From Isoetes taiwanensis (lineage: Eukaryota; Streptophyta; Lycopodiopsida; Isoetales; Isoetaceae): a stretch of 64,000 nucleotides of DNA. The stretch lies in NCBI GenBank assembly GCA_021234155.1, contig JAJEKV010000085.1, forward strand, positions 1,748,896 to 1,812,895, read 5' to 3'. Positions 56,775 through 64,000 of the stretch are shown in pieces. Each line of letters begins with the position of its first letter. Position 1 is the stretch's first letter. The position numbers were made by a program, and so were the translations under genes. The notes under the pieces were generated by a model, which made no database searches, was not told the DNA's origin, and saw nothing but the letters and a program-made list of their open reading frames with translations.

Positions 56775-59127
56775 ATGTCTAGACTCAACTCTAGAATTGG
56801 GTTGTTGCTGATTTGTGCCACAATCTTGTGTATCCCTGCCTGCATTGCAAGCTCTTTAGGCTTAGACATCATTCATAGATACTCTGATAAAGGACGACAG
56901 ATATTTAAGAAGTATGGAGAATCTACCGAATTTTGGCCCTCCAGAGATAGCAGAGAGTACCATGACCTCCTCTTTGCTCATGATAGAGCACGTCATGGCC
57001 GTAGGCTGCAGTCTAATGATCCGTTGATATTCTCACAGGGCAACTTAACAACAAATCTGGGATCGGAGTTTGGTTGGTAAGATACCATTACCATATTTTC
57101 TCTTCTTTCATTTTGCATAAAAATTAATGAAGAGAAGCATATTTTCAAGTCAATTCCATGCAGGATCAGTTATGCTCTTATTGATGTGGGGACTCCAAAT
57201 GTAACATTTTTGGTTGCACTTGATACTGGAAGTGACCTCTTTTGGATACCTTGTGAATGCAAACAATGTTCAAGAATAAACCCTAACGATTATCCTGAAC
57301 TGGTAAGCTCATTTTACAGTTGTCTACTTCTGTAGTTCCTTCAAAACCTTAACAATTTGCACAGAAAGCGGTCAAGAGCAAGCTCAGTGAATACAGACCC
57401 TCGTTGTCATCCACAAGCAGCGCAGTCAGTTGCAGCAACAGTTTATGCAAATTGAACCAGTGCTCAAGTCCTAATGAACAATGCCCATACAAGGTGCAAT
57501 ATCTCTCTGATAACACTTCAACATCAGGTGTTTTGGTAAAGGATGTTGTCCACTTTGCCCATGAAAATAACTGGAGCATGCAAGTGCAAGCTAACATCAC
57601 ATTTGGGTATGAGTAACTTAATACTAAAATTTCATTCTTAGATATATTACTATATTGGAAACCCGTTTTATGACAGATGTGGACGGGTTCAAACAGGTAT
57701 TTTCCTGTCTGGAGGTGCACCAAACGGTCTTCTGGGATTGGGCATGGGAGATATATCATTACCCAGCCTTCTGGCTAAGACTGGCCAAATTCAGAACTCT
57801 TTCTCTATGTGCTTTAACAGTGACTCCGAAGGAAGAATCCTATTTGGAGATACGGGAAGCTCTAGACAGAAGACAACATCATTTCTCAGCAAGTAATTTA
57901 GCAACTTTGTATTATTTCAATCAATACCACTAGATTTGCTGTTCACATCATGGAACTACTTTGATACAGGTCCGCTTATTATATTAGTATAGATGGCATC
58001 CAAGTTGGAGGAACATTGATACAAGCCACGTTTAGTGCAATCTTCGATACAGGAACAACGCTCACTTACTTGCCAACTGAGATTTATGATGCTATTACCA
58101 CTTCAGTAAGAAGTGCTTTGATTTGTTTGATTATCTGCTGTCAATGGAAGCCATTGTTCCAATGACATCATAATGTTTTCTTTCTTCACAAAAGAAAATA
58201 AGGCCTTTTTATCATAACTTCCTATTTTACAGTTTGATCAACAAATTCAACTCCAGCGTGTCCAAATTTCAAACGAGTCAGAACTTTACAACTTTTGCTA
58301 CCAGGTGGAGTAAGTTCATCGATTGAGACCTTTTTTTTTTCTTTATTTGAGAAGATAGTCACATCTCTGGGCCATAATTCCATTATGGTTTCATTTGAGA
58401 AGATGGAAAATGACCTCTAATCTGTCTTATCAAATGACTAGTTCAAGCATAAAAAGTGTGCCTGCGCTGATATTAAACTTCACTGGGGGTGCTGATTACA
58501 ATGTGGAAAGTCCATATATTGGCTTTGTCAATAAAAAGGTTAGTCTTACATAGTGTGTGAGACTTTATAAAAACAAAGTTTTCTGACCATATTCTATATA
58601 CTGGAGGATCTTTAGGATGAGTTAGTGGCGATATGTTTGGCAGTATTGAAGACAGATTCTGTGGCAATAATTGGCCGTACGTATCTTCAAATTTATATTC
58701 AAAGTTATGTAAACCAAAACTCTATAAAGTATTTTGTGTTTTTAAAACAGAGAACTTTATGAATGGTTATAAATTCACATTTAACAGAGACACTCAGAAG
58801 CTAGGATGGATAAACTCAACTTGTAAGTAGTCTCGTCTCAGTTAAAACATATGTTTTGTAAGTAACAAATAGTAAGGATATTAACATACTTGATACTGGA
58901 TGATAGGTTATGACGAAAATGCCGAATCAACTGCTCCAGAGAAAGCTCCAGCACCGGGTAAAGCTCCAGCACCCAGTGTTAGGGCACCATCTCCGGAAGC
59001 ATCTTCGAGCTCTGGATCAGGTACGCATGCGCCATCAAGGACTCAGGCATCTTCAGGCCGGATGCGAAGAGCAGAGAGCATTCGTTGGTATGTTGCAGCG
59101 TTGTTATGTGTCCTATTGGCCATCTGA
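56775..59127 (+). CDS. Aspartyl protease (pepsin A1 family), gene 2, 10 exons
   Basis: Exons: 56775-57076, 57164-57302, 57365-57606, 57677-57892, 57970-58105, 58233-58309, 58442-58538, 58616-58676, 58751-58822, 58907-59127. The signal peptide is GLLLICATILCIPACIASSLG. Catalytic motifs are VALDTGSDLFW and AIFDTGTTLTYLP. Exon 3 is Cys-rich (LCKLNQCSSPNEQCPYKVQY). The C-terminus has APAPGKAPAPSVRAPSPEAS-type proline repeats and a hydrophobic end (WYVAALLCVLLAI), suggesting a GPI or membrane anchor on an arabinogalactan-like spacer. All introns are GT-AG and match gene 1 in position and phase. Intact frame throughout, so probably functional. Confidence 0.93.
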
Positions 59128-59145
59128 AACATTCTTTCATTCCTT

Positions 59146-59210
59146 AGAGCACGATTGGTGCAATGCAATATATATTTCTAGAGCACGATTGGTGCAATGC
59201 AATATATATT
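59146..59210 (+). repeat. 34-bp tandem duplication in the 3' flank of gene 2
   Basis: AGAGCACGATTGGTGCAATG plus an AT-rich tail occurs twice in succession, 19 bp after the stop codon. Confidence 0.85.
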
Positions 59211-59690
59211 GTGTATGAAATGTGTGCATGTTGCAATGCTTGGTACCATTTTTTGGGGTTGCCCATAGGGCAATCCACGCGGAGTGGCCGATAAAGGGCC
59301 ACGATTTAAGAATATTGTAGCATATCCTTTGTCTATGGTTGTTGACTTTTGGGATTCGAGGGACAATTAAAGACGGGTAAGACGATGTGGATTTTATCGG
59401 AGTCGGGTGGAAAGCAGAGATGCGATCTCCGCTCAAATTGGGCATGGAGGTCGACGATTTTTCCTAGGCCAGGATTTGGGACGGAAAGCTTATCCCTGGT
59501 TCTCTGAAAACTCTCGAGCTCTAGAGCACATGAATAGCGCTGATTTGGAGTTGAAAAGGGGTTCTTTTTCTTCTTACAAATACTCTGTTTTTTTGTTTCG
59601 TGTTCTGTTGATTTTGGCAAAACAAAAGCAAAAGGAGCGTTGTATATATTGGACGCCGTCATGTTTAAGCACGGGTATATCCGTCGTATA
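59211..59690. other. Intergenic, no gene recognised
   Basis: A phrase GGGTTGCCCATAGGG (about 59,258-59,273) also occurs at 53,743-53,757, suggesting a shared short element. Confidence 0.4.
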
Positions 59691-59692
59691 TT

Positions 59693-59785
59693 AGTTGGTT
59701 AGAGCCACATAGTTGGTTAGAGCATGTGGCCGTTAAACATATTGTGTTTTGGTTGGAGTAGTTCAGTTGGTTCAGTCATGTTACT
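59693..59785 (+). pseudogene. Partial tRNA-Asn-like copies
   Basis: Three fragments of the tRNA-Asn sequence precede the fuller copy: AGTTGGTTAGAGC (~59,692), AGTTGGTTAGAGCATGTGGC followed by CGTTAA (~59,711-59,737), and GGTTGGAGTAGTTCAGTTGG (~59,752-59,771). Confidence 0.65.
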
Positions 59786-59790
59786 CTTTG

Positions 59791-59864
59791 GCTGGAGTAG
59801 CACAGTTGGTTAGAGTGTGTGGCTGTTAACCACAAGGCCGGAGCTTCGAGCCCTCCCTCTAGCG
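59791..59864 (+). tRNA. tRNA-Asn(GTT)-like, possibly decayed
   Basis: 74 nt with a fully paired acceptor stem (GCTGGAG/CTCTAGC, one G-T), anticodon loop CTGTTAA (anticodon GTT) on a TGTGG/CCACA stem, and variable loop and T arm with TTCGAGC loop. Box A TAGCACAGTTGG fits the consensus. Faults: an A-A mismatch in the D stem and a C-C mismatch at the 53-61 pair that also damages box B; no T-run follows closely. It is either a weak tRNA gene or a recent pseudogene. Confidence 0.6.
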
Positions 59865-60034
59865 AGCTTCTATTATTTAGAAGGCATCCCATAATGCAGA
59901 GGATAGCATCAAGTTTAACAAGTTATCTAGTTTAAACAGTTGGCGCACCACGATTTGGAAATATGGGGCCTCATATAAAAACAAGTCTAAGTCTACCCTT
60001 CCCTTCTCCCCCCCTTTCACCAACAAAGAATAGA

Positions 60035-62846
60035 AACCAAAGATAAAAATAACGAAAGATAAAAATAAGGAAATAGAAATAGAGAGGAAGGAAGGAAGGA
60101 AGGAAGTTTATTTTAACGTCCACGGAGGCCAGAGGCCTATGAGACGGCACAGAACAGGCAAAAAAGCCAAAAACCCCAACACCAAAAACAAACAATATAA
60201 CTGTACAGTAGAACCCTACTACCGGGATGAAAAACCCCCACTTGGGAGGAAAAACCCTAACAAGAGGCTCTCAAATACCATGCCCCGAGAAGAGCAAGTC
60301 GGACGGTAGAAATCTGCGGGATGTAAGCTCCCGGTCGGCTACCATAGGTGATGCGAAAATCCGATGTAGCGGTGTGTCGAGCATCTAAGATCGGTGTGCC
60401 TTTGCCGGACATGGGCATATCTTTGGGCACCCACCGGAGGGCATGGTGCTCATCCTCTATCACGTGCATCTCACAACACCGACATATCCTCTCCTCCACG
60501 GGGATCCCGGTACGCCATTCACCCCCAAATGCGACTGTCTCAATTACGAGGTAATGGGAACCCGTCCTTATGGCGGCAATAGCTCTCCGTTTCTTCACAG
60601 AGATGTGTGCTTTCAACCGATGGGGTCCATGCTCAAGGCCGGGATTAATCGGCGTGATAGTGCTCTGTCTTGGGCTTTGCAAGAGTAGAGGCATCCCACA
60701 GTGGCGGCATAGCCCGCATCCAATTGCCCATTCTGCGCCGAATGCGCGGTGCCACCATCTGTTGGTAATCCATAGACCACCTCCTAAACCATCCCTTACG
60801 ATTGCTGCGTGCCATACCCTCTTCATTGCATTTGGGGCCTAGCGTTAACAACACGGCGACTGGGGGGGCAAGCGATGCTCATCCATCCCATCCACCTTAT
60901 GGAAGCAAGTAAGATGCCTTCGCGCATAGCGAGAATCTTTGTAAAGGCGAAACCCCGTCTCATACAACAAAATCGATCACGATGCGGTGTCCTTCACTCC
61001 CAAGCTATAGGTCAAGAAAGCTTTACGCACCCTTTCCAACCTATCCCACGTATTTTTGCTAACTGCTGGGCCCCAAGCCTCCACCCCATATAGCGAGCAC
61101 CAAGCTCAACCAAAGCTCTAAACGGTGTGCTCTCCTCGCCCGATCCGCAGAGATCTATCCCAGGCAACACGCGTTTTGCCTTTGCATATAAAGCCTTCCG
61201 GCTGACTGGCTCTTCTCTCCACACACTCATCCCACGATGTTAGTAGTGAAATCAATTCCCGGATACTTGAAGCTCCGCACCATCTCCACTTCACGTCCCT
61301 CGTAATAGAACTCCCGGGATAGGGTGTTGCGAGGACAGGATCGCGAGAAGCTTAGTTTTGTGCAAGTTCACTTGTCATTCCCGCCCCCCACGTAACCCAC
61401 CGGGGGCATCCAAATCTTCTTTGCATATCACCGGGCCGGTGTGAGCTAGCAAAGCTACATCATCCGCATATATAGTAACTGGGCTCCACGAGGTCGTCGA
61501 TCGGATAATTGCACCCCTGCTCCCCATGGTGCTTTGCATCCACGTCTCCAAGCTATCAATATACAACCCAAAAGCGTTGGAGACAACGGGCAGCCCCCGC
61601 TTAACTCCCATAGTGCTAGCTACCCACGCCGATCCTCATAAGGCGGTCGGCGGCATAAATCCCATCATAAAGCTGGTGCACCACATTACGCAACTCCCCG
61701 TGGAACTTCGCAATTCTTGCAACCTACTGCCCGCAGTATGTCTCTGGGGACGGTATCATATCATGGTCTTAAAATCTACAAAGCAAAGACAATACAAGTC
61801 ACATCGCTCATTCCGGCTTGCCTCCATCAACACTCTCAAAGTGAAGATATGGTCGGTTAGTGGAGTGAGGTTTGAAAAGCTTTGCTGACCAATTGCGCAC
61901 CCACGCCTCCTCGGCCCACTTAGTAAAGTTTCTTCTCCACCACCCCCCAAGAGCTTTGCAAGCGGCGAGCTTACCATAATCATCCGGTAATTCGCCGGCT
62001 CATCCAGATATTACCGGCTTTATGAGCAGGAACAACCTTACTAACCATCCACTCACGGGGGAGCCCCTCGCTCGAGCACGGTTAATGATCACCGTCGGGG
62101 GCCCTACCACAGATGGGCCACCCCATTTCAACATTTCGGCTGCGGCCCTGTAAATCCTTTGCCTTGCCATTCGCGGATGCACGAGACCTTCTTTGAACAT
62201 CCTCCCGCGTGAGCTGCGGCACCTCTCCTACGATCCGGGACCACGGCATTAGCTCTGGCCGGGTCATATAACTCCCCATAGGTGCATCCATTGCTCCACA
62301 CTTACATTACCGACCACACGGCGCTTCTTATATAACACCTTCGCCAAAAAGCTTTTGGCTCGCCATGAGCATGTCAAGCGAGCGCCCACGGGTTTTACGC
62401 CATGTATCTCCCCTTCTTGGCTTTTAGGAAGAGCTTATAGTCTTGCGGGGGCGTGGCGCAATCAGGATCTATGACCAAAGCGCGGTGGCTCTTTAGAGCC
62501 TTGCAATCAGCATCAAACCACGGGTTCTCAGGAAAATGCGTGGTGTCCCTCCTTGGAGGGCCCTTCACTGCAAAGGAAGCCTCAGCAGCTGCAAGCAGCG
62601 CCCTCACCAGCCATGCACACCTGTCTTGCAGTGTGTAGAAGCTATCAAACCCCTGTAATTCCTGCACCAACACAGATTCATATTGTCCCTGCTTCTGATA
62701 GCGTGGGATGTATGGTAACCCTCCACGCCCCCTTTGCAGTGTCTCCGCTATTGAGTGCTCCCAATTCAGCGTGACATAAAGAATGAAGAAACGAAGGAAA
62801 AAATAGAAACCAAAGATAAAAATAAGGAAATAGAAATAGAGAGGAT
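60035..62846 (-). mobile_element. GC-rich LINE with ~41-bp flanking direct repeats
   Basis: Minus strand: linker and endonuclease-RT junction (62,700-62,400, LLAAAEASFAVKGPPRRDT), RT with GVKRGLPVVSNAFGLYIDSL and YADDVALLAH (YADD at 61459-61470), then a C-terminal zinc-finger region (ICRCCEMHVIEDEHHALRW, near 60,500). Many stops. The 3' end is near 60,107 with a (TTCC)n tail. Direct repeats containing AATAGAAACCAAAGATAAAA and GGAAATAGAAATAGAGAGGA flank it (60,035-60,098, where 16 bp are duplicated, and 62,803-62,846). Much more GC-rich than its flanks. Confidence 0.82.
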
Positions 62847-63469
62847 GAAGAAATGAAGGAAAAAATAGGAGCACCTTTTGCATCTACTTGACACTAAAGG
62901 ATTTAGAGCTATAGAGGTTATTAAATTATTCCTAACCTTATGAGCAATAGTCTAGCAATGTATCGAGTTAATAACAAACCATTGAGTTTTTAATTAATAA
63001 TTGTGCTACAGTGAAATCAATGTAGAACTGCGATTGATCCACTGTAGATGGATTGACTGTACACTCGACAACACAATCTCCTTCTGATCCTATTCTTCTA
63101 TAAACAATCTGTATATGTCAATCATCCATAGATAAAGCTTCACCTTGGATTTAACTTGGTCGATCTGGTCGTTGTGCCGGACCGGCAGTTTGAATACTAA
63201 AAGGGCTCCAATCCTAAATTGCTAACACGCGTAATTCTTGCTTCCTGCTATATAAGGGCCTATACATAAAAGCCCTAAACTCCAATGGTCATATAATAAT
63301 CAATCATGACCATACAACCTAGGTTAACCTAGATGATATAATGTCATATGATTATGCATCAATATTATACAAGGCAGGGCTATAGATCCACATGCAATGA
63401 CTGAAACTGAAGTCCAATAATTATGCATTGCTTTAACATGATAGCAAATTATCTTTCCCACTTCATGTT
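62847..63469 (-). other. Probable 3' region/LTR of a minus-strand copia element
   Basis: AT-rich, noncoding, following the copia RNase H C-terminus on the minus strand. LTR ends were not resolved. Confidence 0.3.
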
Positions 63470-63722
63470 AACAACAGTGCACTGTATTTGCTAATTCAAT
63501 GTGACAAACCTTACTTTTGGAAGTGCCTTAGTCAAGATATCAGCTATTTGATTTGAACTGTTTACATAGCTTAACTTTATCAGCCCCTTCTCCACAACCT
63601 CTCTAATAAAATGTAGTTCTAGCTCTATATGGACCTTTCATGTAATATTGGATCTTTGGACATAGCAATACAACGTATTGTCATAGAGCATTTCAGTTGG
63701 TGTGGCTTGTTCAAAGCTAAGT
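63470..63722 (-). pseudogene. Copia RNase H C-terminal fragment
   Basis: The minus strand reads LSFEQATPTEMLYDNTLYCY, then (after a stop) HFIREVVEKGLIKLSYVN and NQIADILTKALPKV: the end of Ty1/copia pol (DN-, H-REV, QxADxxTKxL). The TRIM-family LTR at 63,723 interrupts it upstream. Confidence 0.8.
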
Positions 63723-64000
63723 TGTAACGGGCCCATGGTAGACCGCTCGAGTATTCGAACCTTGAATGTGCCTGTGGGGCATTCCCGAGACACCGGCATA
63801 AATGGGTAGAAGCGACTACTCATAAACGTCTAGACGGTTTTGCCCAGTTGGTTAAGGGCATGCCGGTTAGGAACGTTACAGTTGGTATCAGAGCAGGTCT
63901 CGAGTTCGAGTCTCCATGGGTGCCTATATGCATGGGTAATTTGCAAAGACTTGGTAATCATTGTGATATGGTATAGCCTTGGATGCTCGAGGATGAGCAT
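63723..64000 (+). mobile_element. TRIM-family LTR and internal start (runs off right edge)
   Basis: LTR 63723-63880 (TGTAAC...GTTACA, 158 bp), followed by TGGTATCAGAGC (63883-63894) and an internal sequence matching the TRIM at 2.3-2.5 kb up to its GGATGCTCGAGGA segment. The rest is beyond the window. Confidence 0.85.

Overview
The window is nuclear DNA of a land plant. Evidence: two complete ten-exon plant-type A1 aspartyl protease genes with GT-AG (and one GC-AG) introns, a tRNA-Asn-like sequence, and dense nested plant transposable elements (a Ty3 chromovirus, Ty1/copia, a TRIM, several LINEs). The mix of degenerate families (a Rep-type HUH endonuclease, a DDE-like family with a VGHTHDDIDGFF motif, a ParB/methylase/FCP1-like gene) suggests a large-genome seed-free plant such as a fern or lycophyte, but that is only an inference.

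Layout. 1-2.0 kb: gag end and LTR/leader of a minus-strand retrotransposon running off the left edge. 2.2-2.66 kb: a TRIM element, with a related LTR at the right edge (63.72 kb). 4.0-5.5 kb: a broken HUH (Y1) endonuclease gene plus a small downstream ORF. 7.3-9.66 kb: aspartyl protease gene 1. 10.0-10.9 kb: LINE tail. 10.9-26.1 kb: a minus-strand copia derivative split by a 13.3-kb chromovirus (11,612-24,936, 5-bp target duplication GCAGC). 27.0-27.3 kb: a GTAC-dense block. 27.9-38.0 kb: minus-strand exons of a ParB-like/methylase-like/FCP1-like gene, whose introns and surroundings are filled by a family of ~24-bp perfect palindromes and by foldback hairpins. 38.8-46.6 kb: a transposase-like gene interrupted by a LINE with a clear 11-bp target duplication. 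49.8-53.0 kb: LINE ORF2 and ORF1 relics. 56.8-59.1 kb: aspartyl protease gene 2, paralogous to gene 1. 59.7-59.9 kb: tRNA-Asn-like copies. 60.0-62.85 kb: a GC-rich minus-strand LINE. 63.4-64 kb: copia RNase H end and the TRIM-family LTR.

Most unusual: between its 5' LTR and gag the chromovirus carries, on its own sense strand, a histone H3-like gene: a start codon followed by a canonical ARTKQTARK tail at 22,603, and an H3 histone fold at 21,363-21,617. A second accessory ORF (20,107-20,636) lies downstream. Each is preceded by the same module: two TCTCACACGT-armed hairpins and a TATAAATA box. The chromovirus integrase ends in a chromodomain, so an element that may read H3 methylation also carries an H3-like sequence. 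This copy is broken by stops, so function must be judged from other copies.
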